Positions 20,201 through 27,579 of a DNA stretch of 34,635 nt are shown here, one piece after another. The stretch is from positions 1 through 34,635 of the forward strand of contig JANXDG010000077.1 of the NCBI GenBank assembly GCA_025059805.1, given 5' to 3'. Both the position numbers and the translations under genes were made by a program. The notes beneath the pieces are model-generated. The model saw nothing but the letters and a program-made list of their open reading frames with translations, made no database searches and was not told the origin of the DNA. This DNA comes from Endomicrobiia bacterium. Lineage in GTDB: Bacteria > Elusimicrobiota > Endomicrobiia > DTEH01. The first letter of the stretch is position 1. Every line of letters begins with the position of its first letter.

Positions 20201-20291
20201 GTGAATGTTGTTTTTCAACCCAATAAGCGAGACCATACAAAATTAAAAAATATACTGTTATAACACCGATTATCGTTAGCGGGCTAAACAT
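17232..20291 (-). CDS. SLC5-type symporter fused to STAC, GGDEF and HD-GYP domains
   Basis: 1019 residues. Residues about 1-510 are a multi-helix sodium/solute symporter (SLC5/SSS) domain of the kind found in CbrA-type sensor kinases (ITSIADFLFLRYGKSLP and CTAWAYYGS near the start). A STAC-like helical segment follows at about 555-625 (ELVELYREAERVLAGLIGSA), then a coiled coil. The GGDEF domain has the intact signature RTGGDEF (GG at 754) and an inhibitory-site RxxD (REND) five residues before it, so cyclic-di-GMP synthesis with product inhibition is predicted. The HD-GYP domain keeps HDAGK (about 882) and HHERWDGSGYP (about 935), so cyclic-di-GMP hydrolysis is predicted. An AAAGG ribosome binding site precedes ATG 20291. 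CbrA-like proteins couple substrate sensing to a histidine kinase; here both opposing cyclic-di-GMP activities replace the kinase. The transported or sensed solute is unknown. Confidence 0.92.
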   Translation of the reverse strand: MFSPLTIIGVITVYFLILYGLAYWVEKQHSRNKVLVNNPLVYTLSIAVFCTAWAYYGSIQKVTSSGILFLSVYLATTLVSPFWNKFVHKLVELRDKYSITSIADFLFLRYGKSLPVGMLATIICVLCIIPYIALQFQSMIKTANILVYSSSLNIPTGPTYIAIDYLFFLLITLFTIIFGFRKLDSTERQPGLIFVVAILSLFKLIALLSAGIFITFFVFKGFGDIFLQVQYQTSYLLTKISDTQVNPLLLWNAYLIISMFAFMFLPRQFHVAVVENYSEEHINTATWLFPVYLLLMGIFVVPIAYAGIIKGFSLLEASGLSLYFPLSYNKIWLAIIVFLGGISAAFSMIVISSVAISIMVSNYFVTPLINKVEMLKNLKRYILKIRWIVVFFIILICFYVERKIFRFYALVDIGITAFACIANLAPATIGGLVWKKGNKKGALLGMLSGIMIWFFGLFLPPMVGLTKQWRFDIVFTNVVWWSLIINASIYIIVSLFSKQTEMEKETVEQIIGKYSKDIAFLKELFRKEYIMLAEKVEIMKKIFSQYLKDNSVSTTINECLKKLHMNDRQFISAIELVELYREAERVLAGLIGSAAAHTEMKKSNFFTYEEEKALSFIYGQILANMKIPAEELIEKIDYYKEKEQILQNHAEELEKQIKRLEAEVEERKKAEQKIRYLSLYDKLTGFCNRTFFEQEIINIDVAGNLPVGFINCDINNLKLINNILGPSEGDKVLIKVANIIKKCCRENDLVFRTGGDEFLIVLPRTNIKTVEEIAHKIKSMAEQETSVVKPLIAIGFAVKENEQQDIYDVLKEAEDNMYRNKFLHVSSTQSAFITSLIYTLQERSHETKEHTERIKNMLVSFGKILGLSDNDIDELTILALLHDAGKIAIPDSILNKPEKLSPSEWSVMQKHPEVGHKIALSHYLLTKVAEAILCHHERWDGSGYPKGLKGEEIPLMARLVSIVDAYDVMTHDRPYKKAIGKQEAIEELRRNAGTQFDPYLVEVFVEKVLPQIENKELNS

Positions 20292-20303
20292 ATTTCGTTA
20301 CCT

Positions 20304-20531
20304 TTAATAGAATCTTATTATCAAAATAACTATTAGGACGAGCCAGGATACTAAGAAATGTATAAAAACAGAAGAATTGTTAACATTGTTCCCGAAGAAA
20401 AATGGAAGATTAAAAAAGAAGAGCCAAAAGAAAAAAATTAAAATTGAAAACTCGGTATTATTTAAAACCGTTTTTATCTTTTTCACAAATTTTCTTAAAT
20501 AAGTTAGTGGCCAGCTAACTACTGCCAACAA
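20304..20531 (-). CDS. Small two-helix membrane protein, probable partner of the symporter fusion
   Basis: Up to 75 residues with a basic N-terminus and two hydrophobic helices: ILIFFFWLFFFNLPFFF and FIHFLVSWLVLIVILIIRF. The pattern of a helix ending in FNLPF, a short loop, then a helix with a central Trp matches small proteins commonly encoded just upstream of SLC5-type sensor proteins (CbrX-like). It ends 12 bases before the symporter-fusion start. The start is unsure: the longest frame begins at TTG 20531, but GTG 20486 (60 residues, MKKIKTVLNN) is equally plausible and neither has a good ribosome binding site. A role in assembling or gating the symporter domain is inferred from position and topology only. 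Confidence 0.65.
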   Translation of the reverse strand: MLAVVSWPLTYLRKFVKKIKTVLNNTEFSILIFFFWLFFFNLPFFFGNNVNNSSVFIHFLVSWLVLIVILIIRFY

Positions 20532-20561
20532 CTTATTTTTGCAAAAACTACGTAAGGGACT

Positions 20562-20658
20562 AACTTTGTGTAAACATTCCTCAATATCAGCTATTGTTGT
20601 GTTTTAATTACCAAACACATAGCTGAATAATTTTCAAAACTAAATGAAACACAAAGTT
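20562..20658. repeat. Nested inverted repeat between cspA-like gene and small membrane protein
   Basis: The 142-bp gap holds a two-level inverted repeat. The outer arms AACTTTGTGT (20562-20571) and ACACAAAGTT (20649-20658) pair perfectly over 10 bp. Inside them TCAGCTAT (20587-20594) pairs with ATAGCTGA (20619-20626), and GTGTTT (20599-20604) pairs with AAACAC (20613-20618) around an 8-nt loop. As RNA in either sense this forms a long branched hairpin. There is no U-tract, so it is not a standard terminator. It could stabilise the cspA-like transcript, control readthrough into the symporter fusion, or be a regulatory RNA element. Confidence 0.6.
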
Positions 20659-20673
20659 TACAAAGAACCTTAT

Positions 20674-20883
20674 TTACTTCCCTACACGTTTTACATTTAC
20701 TGCTTTTGGTCCTTTATCTGAGTTTGTTATTTCAAACTCAACCACTTCACCTTCCCTTAAGGTCTTAAAACCTTTCTGTTGTATACCAGAGTAGTGGACA
20801 AACACATCCCCAGAACCATCGTCACAGCTTATGAACCCAAAACCTTTCCGTTCGTTGAACCATTTAACTTTACCTCTTGGCAC
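20674..20883 (-). CDS. Cold-shock domain protein (CspA family)
   Basis: 69 residues, the usual size for this single-domain RNA/single-strand DNA chaperone. Both nucleic-acid motifs are intact: RNP1 as KGFGFI and RNP2 as VFVHY, after the conserved [13 protein letters not shown] start. The start is GTG at 20883, fixed by a near-ideal ribosome binding site AAGGAGGTGA (20900-20891). A sigma70-like promoter lies about 80 bases upstream, leaving a leader of the sort seen in temperature-responsive csp genes. The nested inverted repeat lies immediately downstream, and the next genes are the small membrane protein and the cyclic-di-GMP fusion. Confidence 0.97.
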   Translation of the reverse strand: MPRGKVKWFNERKGFGFISCDDGSGDVFVHYSGIQQKGFKTLREGEVVEFEITNSDKGPKAVNVKRVGK

Positions 20884-20964
20884 TACCTGTTCACCTCCTT
20901 ACTAATTTTAAGATGCGGCAGCATATAACTTAAGTCAACAGTTAAGCATATACTACCTAATAAG

Positions 20965-20995
20965 ATTATATACAAACATCGCATTATTTTGTCAA
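20965..20995 (-). promoter_or_regulatory. Sigma70-like promoter of the cold-shock gene
   Basis: The minus strand has a perfect -35 TTGACA (20995-20990) and a -10 read either as TATATA (20972-20967, 17-bp spacing) or TATAAT (20970-20965, 19-bp spacing). It begins just after the stop of the upstream O-antigen ligase-like gene at 20999. Transcription would start near 20958, giving a leader of roughly 75 nt. That leader contains two TATATGC repeats and the palindrome ACTTAAGT, before the strong ribosome binding site. Confidence 0.8.
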
Positions 20996-20998
20996 TAT

Positions 20999-23383
20999 TT
21001 AATGAAAACTTCTAAACGTACGTATATCCATTAATTGTTTTCTTATAACTTGATTATTTGGCTGTTTGCTCAATATAAATTCTAATTGTTCTTCTGCTTC
21101 ACCATATTTTTGCTGTTTGATATACGCCATTGCTAGGTTGTATCTTACATTATAATTCTCAGGTTGTAATTTTAGGATTTCTTCATATATAGATACTGCT
21201 TCTTGTAAAAGATTTTTTGAAAAATATATATTAGCTAAGTAAAATTTTGCAATGACATCGTTCGGGAATATTTCAAGTATTTTTCTACATTTAATCTCTG
21301 CTTCATCATATTTACGTTGTTCAATATCTTTTACAACTTGTGAAATAAGTGTTTCATAAGTTGATACAATATTATTCTTAATACCAAGTTTATTTGCTAA
21401 CACTAAATAGTTCCTTTTCGCAAATTCAAAATTAGGGTCTATCTGTAAAGCTTTTTCATAACACTTGAGAGCTTTTTGTTCCTGACCAGATTTTACATAT
21501 AAATACCCAAGATTGTTGTAAAAATCTTTATTGTCGGGGAAGACCGTCGTCGCTTGTTCATAAAGTTTTATTGCTGAATCCGGGTTTTTATCTAAATCAG
21601 CAAACAAAAGGCTCCCTAATGCCATATAAGCATCTTTTGATAGCGGATTGATAAAAAGTGACTGCGTATAATGTAATTTAGCTTCTTCAACTTTGCCCAA
21701 TTGAGAATATACTGTTGCAATATTAAAATGTATCTCGTCATAGCCACAATTACTTGCTAATGCTTCATAGTAGTAGTGCACGGCTTCGTTAAGTTTTTTC
21801 ATCCTAGCATAAGTATTTGCAAGTTCGTAGTTGTTATTTACCTCATATTTTTGAAATTTATTAGCTTTGGAGAGATAATACAATGCTTGGGTTAGTTCAT
21901 TACGTTTTGAATATTTAAATCCTTTAAAGTAATTAATTTCGCCAAGAAAATTTAGTATTAACCTCAGAATTATAAGTATACCAACCAAAATCACTAAAGT
22001 ATTTATTACAGGTGGAAGACATATATTTTTTTTATTTCTATTTTCGTCAAATGTTGCTATCGCACCTATGTTGAAAAAATATAAAAAAGCAGGTACACAG
22101 AAATGTATGGTAACATTTAATAAGTTATCAACTAACATACCAATTACTGAACAAGCTAAAGCTAATATCATCAGTTTATCATATAACTCTTTCTTTGATT
22201 GAATTAGCTTGTATGAATAGATAAAAAAAACAATAAAAAATAAAATATAAATTCCAAGGCCTATAGTGCCCGTTTGTGACCATACTTCTATAATCTCGTT
22301 ATGTGCATTATTAGCATGTGTCCTAAACGAAAGTTTTTCTATGAACAAGTATTTACCTTGATAGAAAGGATAAAAAAGTTCAAACAATCCCCATCCTTTC
22401 CCAGTAAATATCTTTTCCTTAATCATATCCCAACCACAGAACCAAATTAAAAATCTTTGATGTAGTGGGCTATAAACATCTTTTGCTCGTTGTACTTCAA
22501 ATAACCGTCCCACTGGCGCAGGATTACCTCCTACAGAACTTTGTGGCCAAACAAGAAATAATACAATTAGTATTGCTGCAAGTAATATTATCTTTGTTCT
22601 ATTCCGCCTCACGAATTCTTTAAAATTAAACAAAATAAATATACATAAAAATACAAGGCTCACAACAAGTCCTATCCAGGACGAACGAGTAAGTGTGCAC
22701 AATAACGCACAAAAATACATTATCATAAAAATGAACATCAATGCCGTATCTTTCCCTATCAAATAATTAGTAAGCATCAAAGGAAACAGCAGAATCAAAA
22801 ATGACGAGAGAAAATTTGGATTACCAAAAGTGGAAACACATCTTCCACCAAATGGGTTCAATGTCTTAGGCCAGATAAGTTCTACACCAAAATACTGCAG
22901 TATACCGTAAACACTTGCTATTGCACCAACAATGAAAAAAGTATAGTATATTCTGTCAAAATTATTCTTATTGACATAATTTGTTGCAAACATATATACT
23001 AATATAACATTAGTTATAGTGAAAATTAACTTTTTAAATCCTTCATTAAACATGCTCATAAATAGGTAATTTTTTCCATACTCCGCAATAGAAACATTTA
23101 AAAGTTGTGGTACATGATAATTATGTCTCAATAAAAACATTGATATAATCCAAGTTAATATTGCATAAATATAAAATGCGAACATTGAAAATTCAAACGG
23201 ATTAGTTATATATTCAATTTTTCCATTTTGTTTTAATAAAATAACAACCCATATAAGCACCATACCCGCTTGCGCAAATATAATCTGAAAATAATAAGGG
23301 TTACGGGTCAAATCAGTAAAAAAAACAAGCGGAGATATTATAATGATTGTATAGAATAAAAAACTGACAAGTCTTGATTTCAT
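20999..23383 (-). CDS. O-antigen ligase/polymerase-like membrane protein with C-terminal TPRs
   Basis: 794 residues. About the first 480 form a multi-helix membrane domain with features of the O-antigen ligase/Wzy superfamily (PF04932-like): GGRCVSTFGNPNFLSSF, CTLTRSSWIGL and HNEIIEVWSQTGTIGLGIY, the last holding the conserved His of the large periplasmic loop. The remainder is a TPR array (ALYYLSKANKF, NEAVHYYYEAL, EEAKLHYTQSL, QKALKCYEKAL, QEAVSIYEEIL, GEAEEQLEFIL). The ATG at 23383 follows the stop of the paralogous upstream gene by four bases. Members polymerise surface glycans, attach O-antigen to lipid A, or glycosylate proteins (PglL type); sequence alone does not say which. Confidence 0.88.
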   Translation of the reverse strand: MKSRLVSFLFYTIIIISPLVFFTDLTRNPYYFQIIFAQAGMVLIWVVILLKQNGKIEYITNPFEFSMFAFYIYAILTWIISMFLLRHNYHVPQLLNVSIAEYGKNYLFMSMFNEGFKKLIFTITNVILVYMFATNYVNKNNFDRIYYTFFIVGAIASVYGILQYFGVELIWPKTLNPFGGRCVSTFGNPNFLSSFLILLFPLMLTNYLIGKDTALMFIFMIMYFCALLCTLTRSSWIGLVVSLVFLCIFILFNFKEFVRRNRTKIILLAAILIVLFLVWPQSSVGGNPAPVGRLFEVQRAKDVYSPLHQRFLIWFCGWDMIKEKIFTGKGWGLFELFYPFYQGKYLFIEKLSFRTHANNAHNEIIEVWSQTGTIGLGIYILFFIVFFIYSYKLIQSKKELYDKLMILALACSVIGMLVDNLLNVTIHFCVPAFLYFFNIGAIATFDENRNKKNICLPPVINTLVILVGILIILRLILNFLGEINYFKGFKYSKRNELTQALYYLSKANKFQKYEVNNNYELANTYARMKKLNEAVHYYYEALASNCGYDEIHFNIATVYSQLGKVEEAKLHYTQSLFINPLSKDAYMALGSLLFADLDKNPDSAIKLYEQATTVFPDNKDFYNNLGYLYVKSGQEQKALKCYEKALQIDPNFEFAKRNYLVLANKLGIKNNIVSTYETLISQVVKDIEQRKYDEAEIKCRKILEIFPNDVIAKFYLANIYFSKNLLQEAVSIYEEILKLQPENYNVRYNLAMAYIKQQKYGEAEEQLEFILSKQPNNQVIRKQLMDIRTFRSFH

Positions 23384-23387
23384 ATTA

Positions 23388-25973
23388 TTATCTAAGATTG
23401 GCGAGGTTGGTATCCTCAGGGAATTCTTTGAGATATAATGATATCAAATTTGAAATCTTATCTTGTTGACCTGTTTCTTTATAAAGTGCTAACAGATTTT
23501 TCCATGCATTAAAATTTTGTTTATACCGTTTTATAGCACGTTTGCAAAATTTTTCAGCTTCTCCATAGTTCTTCTTTACATAATAAAAATTGCTTAGTTG
23601 TAAATATGAATCTGAATATTCATGACTTCTTCGTACAGCCCAATCTTCTGTTGACAGTAAATAATGTTCACGTTTGTGGTAATCACAGCAGACCCATTCC
23701 TTTTCTTCATTAAACTGTTTTAATAATTCTTCATATTCTCTCTTTGCCTCTTCTGATTTAATTTTATTTGGGTTAATAACATCCTCTGGATTTTGGCATA
23801 ACCACTGAGTAAATAAATGTGCTTTATACATTTTCTCAGCCATCCCTACATCACCAAGTTGCATATATACGAGTGCCATGCGTTGGTAATTCACAGGAAA
23901 TATAGGGTCTATCTTGTGATATTTCCAGAAACACTCTAAAGCTTTGTTAAAATACAATATTGATTTCTCATTGTCTCCAATATTCCTGTAGTACGCACCA
24001 AGTTTCATATAAACAACGCCTGCTTGATGATGACTCTGTACATAATTCGGTGCTAATCTCCATACATCATTATATTTTGAAATAGAGCGTTCAGGGTCAA
24101 CCCTCCCAGGTTTACCAGGGTCAATTCCTGACCATGGTTCGTCATTTTCTTTATCACCCCATTCTGGATGAATCTCACGTGTAAGCGACCATCTGTCGTT
24201 AAAAACGTTGCCCATAAAATAGTGACACATAATAAATCCAGGATTTTTCTTAGCAACTATATTATAATTAGTTAATGCTTCTGACCAACTACCTTGTTTT
24301 GAATAAAATATCGCAATATTATGATGTATATCTCCGATAAAATAACCACGAAATACTGTTGCAAGATAAATCGTTAAAATTACCATTAAAATCCTTAAAA
24401 CTACTAAAGGTGCACTTTCTGTCAAAGTTATTTTTTCTAATTTAACAATTTCGTTAGTAGGCTTTTTACCAGATTCTAATATTAATCCTAAAATAAGTAG
24501 ACAGATACATACAACAAACGCTATATTACCGCTCATTTTCCACCATAGAAAGTTTAGATACCAAAACGTGCAGATAATTATGATAAAATTGTACCAACGT
24601 AAAACATTTTTTTCTTCTGTTTCCTTTAATGGGTTATGCACAACTAACGCGGTAATCAAACCTGCCAAAAGCCATACTACAGTTCCCGAAGAAACAAATC
24701 TCATTGATACACATACCCAGTTATGTGTAAGCGAACCTAACCATCCTGCTAACAAACCTAACAAATAGTACGCTCTTGCGTCTTCTGTTATTTGTTTAGG
24801 TCTATTTTTTCTATCGTATATTATCACCGGCAATGAATATACTTTCAACGCTTTTAAAGAAGAAACAATAACTACTACTAATAACCATAAAAAGATACCA
24901 AATCCTACAGTTCCTTCGTCATACCATACTTCAAGATATTCATTTTCTGGATGGTCAGATTCAGTGTTGTGTTTACCTTCAATATAAAAGATCTGTGGTC
25001 TTCTCCATGCTGGATAAGTAACATAGAAAGTTCCAATACCAGTACCAAGCACAGGTGAAGTATTCAACATTTCCCAACATGACAGCCAAGTATAAATCCT
25101 AAACTTTGCAGAATCTGTTCTTTTAGTTAGCTGGAAATAAACGCCATAGGTGGTTATTATTAAAACAAATACTGACAGAATAATCACATACTTTTTCAAA
25201 TTTTTTACTTTCGCATGTGAAAAGAAAATTATATATAGAAACCAGAAATATATAAATCCAGCTGTGTATCCTATCCACGTACCTTTAGAATAAGTTACAT
25301 AAGTGTTAAAAGTTGTCATTAACCACAAAATAATAAAAACAGGATTTTTTTTGTAAAAAAATAGTGCTAAACATAGTGGACCCATAGCAACAAGAAAATC
25401 TCCATAGAAGTTCGGATTACCAAAGGTAGAGAAAATTCTGGTACCGAATGCCTGTCGCCATATAAACGGATCTAAACCACTCGCAGGATTTGGCGGGAAG
25501 TATTTACCATCAAGATATTGTATAATACCATAAAATGTAGATATAAACAGTGCTGCTAATAACCACCGTATAACTCTGCTTAGTTTGTCAAAACTGTTTA
25601 TTTCTCGTATCACAATAATAGCTGTACACATATATATTACTCTGCGATAAAGTTCCATACCAGAAGCTTTCTTCAACGGTGACATAAAAATATGAGATTG
25701 TAATCCTGATAGTAGGAACAAAACAAATGGTAGTATCACTTGCCAGTTATTTATATAGAATTTTATCTCGTCCTTTGGATTCTCAACAAACTTTAATAAC
25801 CACAACAAAATAAGCACACTACCGCCAATTTGTGTTAGTGTAATTTTAATTTGGCAAGAATCGTATGTCCTAAGATAAAACATTACTGCAATCAGAAAGT
25901 ATAATATAGGAATATGATATTTGATAAGACTGTCAAATAATAAATAAAGATAACTTATATTTTTATTTTCCAT
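23388..25973 (-). CDS. O-antigen ligase/polymerase-like membrane protein with C-terminal TPRs (paralogue)
   Basis: 861 residues from ATG 25973; a TTG at 25991 would only add six residues. Architecture parallels the next gene: about twelve membrane helices, the shared motif STFGNPNFYGDF, YSKGTWIGYTAGF and HPENEYLEVWYDEGTVGFGI, then TPR-like repeats (EALTNYNIVAKKNPG, KSILYFNKALECFWKYHK, EAEKFCKRAIKRYKQ). One stretch between repeats is charged and Trp/Pro-rich (around HPEWGDKENDEPWSG). It overlaps the 3' end of the epimerase gene by 11 bp and almost touches the paralogue, so the three are probably one transcript. Likely a glycan polymerase or ligase acting on undecaprenyl-linked sugars. Confidence 0.88.
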   Translation of the reverse strand: MENKNISYLYLLFDSLIKYHIPILYFLIAVMFYLRTYDSCQIKITLTQIGGSVLILLWLLKFVENPKDEIKFYINNWQVILPFVLFLLSGLQSHIFMSPLKKASGMELYRRVIYMCTAIIVIREINSFDKLSRVIRWLLAALFISTFYGIIQYLDGKYFPPNPASGLDPFIWRQAFGTRIFSTFGNPNFYGDFLVAMGPLCLALFFYKKNPVFIILWLMTTFNTYVTYSKGTWIGYTAGFIYFWFLYIIFFSHAKVKNLKKYVIILSVFVLIITTYGVYFQLTKRTDSAKFRIYTWLSCWEMLNTSPVLGTGIGTFYVTYPAWRRPQIFYIEGKHNTESDHPENEYLEVWYDEGTVGFGIFLWLLVVVIVSSLKALKVYSLPVIIYDRKNRPKQITEDARAYYLLGLLAGWLGSLTHNWVCVSMRFVSSGTVVWLLAGLITALVVHNPLKETEEKNVLRWYNFIIIICTFWYLNFLWWKMSGNIAFVVCICLLILGLILESGKKPTNEIVKLEKITLTESAPLVVLRILMVILTIYLATVFRGYFIGDIHHNIAIFYSKQGSWSEALTNYNIVAKKNPGFIMCHYFMGNVFNDRWSLTREIHPEWGDKENDEPWSGIDPGKPGRVDPERSISKYNDVWRLAPNYVQSHHQAGVVYMKLGAYYRNIGDNEKSILYFNKALECFWKYHKIDPIFPVNYQRMALVYMQLGDVGMAEKMYKAHLFTQWLCQNPEDVINPNKIKSEEAKREYEELLKQFNEEKEWVCCDYHKREHYLLSTEDWAVRRSHEYSDSYLQLSNFYYVKKNYGEAEKFCKRAIKRYKQNFNAWKNLLALYKETGQQDKISNLISLYLKEFPEDTNLANLR

Positions 25974-26895
25974 TTTTTGAAAAATATTCAACTACATTTC
26001 TCAAGCCGTGCTCTAAACTAACAGTTGGTTCCCAATGAAGTTCTTTTTTTGCTTTTGATATATTAAGAAAACTTTTATAAAGCTCACCTTTACGTGGTGG
26101 TTTATAAATAGGTAACTTTTTATAATTAGTAATCTTACTCAATATTTTAAAAAGAGTGTTGACGGAAACTGCTTTCTGAGTTCCAATATTGTAAACAAAC
26201 GATTTAACATTTTCTGTCATACAAATTAAATTTGCTCTTACCACATCTTCAACATGGACAAAATCGCGTTGTTGTTCACCATCACCGTAGATGTATACAT
26301 CTTCATTTTTAAGCATACGGTTAGTAAAAATAGCAACCACACCTGCCTCACCAAAAGGATCTTGCCTTGGCCCGTAAACATTACTGTATCTAAGCGATAC
26401 AGTTTTTAACCCATAAACTTTGCTATAATATTGTATATAATACTCAGCTGCAAGTTTAGCGCAACCATATGGTGATTCTGGCGCAGGTGTAGAATTTTCT
26501 TTTGGCGGTTTTTTACCATTACACTCGCCATATATAGTACCACCAGAAGAAGCAAAAATAAATTTGTCCACTTTATACTTTACACAGAGTTCTAATAAAT
26601 TAAGCGACCCTACAATGTTTACATCTGCGTCATATTGTGGATTTGCAACTGATTTCCGTACATCAATTTGCGCAGCATGATGGTTAACAATAGAAGGTTT
26701 TTCTTTTTTAAAAATTTCTTCTAATTTATTAAAATTGGTTATATCAACATTATAAAACTTTGCAGCTGGGTTTAAATTTTCTATCTTACCCGTAGCTAAA
26801 TTGTCAACCACAATAACATCCCAACCTCGTTTAATGCACGCATCAACAATATGTGAACCAATAAATCCTGCACCGCCAGTAATAAGAATCTTCAC
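25963..26895 (-). CDS. NAD-dependent sugar-nucleotide epimerase (UDP-glucose 4-epimerase-like)
   Basis: 310 residues, an extended short-chain dehydrogenase. The NAD site GGAGFIG (7-13) is followed by the acidic residue Asp31 that selects NAD. The catalytic pair is Tyr143/Lys147 (SPYGCAK) with Ser at 116-117 in the ASSGGTIYGE stretch, and SLRYSNVYGPRQDP is the usual sugar-nucleotide epimerase segment. The start is GTG 26895, supported by GGAGG about ten bases upstream. Its position before two glycan polymerase/ligase-like genes suggests it supplies an epimerised UDP-sugar for a surface glycan. GalE is the closest well-known relative, but uronate or N-acetyl epimerases are also possible. Confidence 0.9.
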   Translation of the reverse strand: MKILITGGAGFIGSHIVDACIKRGWDVIVVDNLATGKIENLNPAAKFYNVDITNFNKLEEIFKKEKPSIVNHHAAQIDVRKSVANPQYDADVNIVGSLNLLELCVKYKVDKFIFASSGGTIYGECNGKKPPKENSTPAPESPYGCAKLAAEYYIQYYSKVYGLKTVSLRYSNVYGPRQDPFGEAGVVAIFTNRMLKNEDVYIYGDGEQQRDFVHVEDVVRANLICMTENVKSFVYNIGTQKAVSVNTLFKILSKITNYKKLPIYKPPRKGELYKSFLNISKAKKELHWEPTVSLEHGLRNVVEYFSKNGK

Positions 26896-26944
26896 TGAAA
26901 TAAAACCTCCATTCTTGATAGTGTTTTAATAAATTCAAAAATTT

Positions 26945-27541
26945 TTATAGCTTAGTTCTTGAACGTTTTACAAGTTTTTTAATTTTTTTCTGCCCGATCC
27001 AAACTTTCTCGTTTGTCAAAATGTTGACAAGTTCTAATTCTATTTGATAGTATTTAACAGTTTGATTCCCTGCTTGGTCAAGTATAGTATTTATCTGTCC
27101 CTGGAGTATAAAATCTGCACCCCATTCCTCACCTAATTGTTTTCTTGTAGCAGCTGAAGCGTGCATCATCTGGTCAAGTTTTTCTTCTCGTATTTCCTGC
27201 CGTTCTTCTTTTGACGCGACAAACACAACTCTACCTGAATTAACAAGTTCGCGTTCAAGATCTTTTACAAAAGTTTGAGTGTTTATATGTTCATGAGAAC
27301 GATTTCTTACAGTACCAACAATTACTCTTGGTTTCTGTTTATTTGAAGATATAAACTCATCAATCCATTTATGAGTTAGCGCATCTTTGACCATTTCATT
27401 AGCTACAAGTTGAGAATCGGTATCGTTCCACTCTCCACTTAAGTCAATCTGTTCCTCTATACCAACACGTGTTACTTTAGGTGTGGAAGAACACGAATAT
27501 ATAAAAATACAGAATGATAAAACGATTATTACTTGTCTCAT
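26945..27541 (-). CDS. LpoB-like lipoprotein, putative penicillin-binding protein activator
   Basis: 198 residues with a lipoprotein signal: a hydrophobic start and lipobox I-Y-S-C, making Cys17 the lipid-anchored residue. The mature part has the LpoB-family opening DLSGEWNDTDSQLVANEMV, then VIVGTVRNRSHEHINT, LGEEWGADFILQGQI and a C-terminal ELVNILTNEKVWIGQ strand. In Escherichia coli LpoB is an outer-membrane lipoprotein that activates the peptidoglycan synthase PBP1B. The ATG is preceded by an excellent ribosome binding site AAGGAGGTGA (27557-27548). Related proteins of this fold include a general periplasmic group, so activation of a specific synthase is inferred. Confidence 0.85.
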   Translation of the reverse strand: MRQVIIVLSFCIFIYSCSSTPKVTRVGIEEQIDLSGEWNDTDSQLVANEMVKDALTHKWIDEFISSNKQKPRVIVGTVRNRSHEHINTQTFVKDLERELVNSGRVVFVASKEERQEIREEKLDQMMHASAATRKQLGEEWGADFILQGQINTILDQAGNQTVKYYQIELELVNILTNEKVWIGQKKIKKLVKRSRTKL

Positions 27542-27579
27542 AATTATTCACCTCCTTGCTTTTAAATTTAATAACTATA

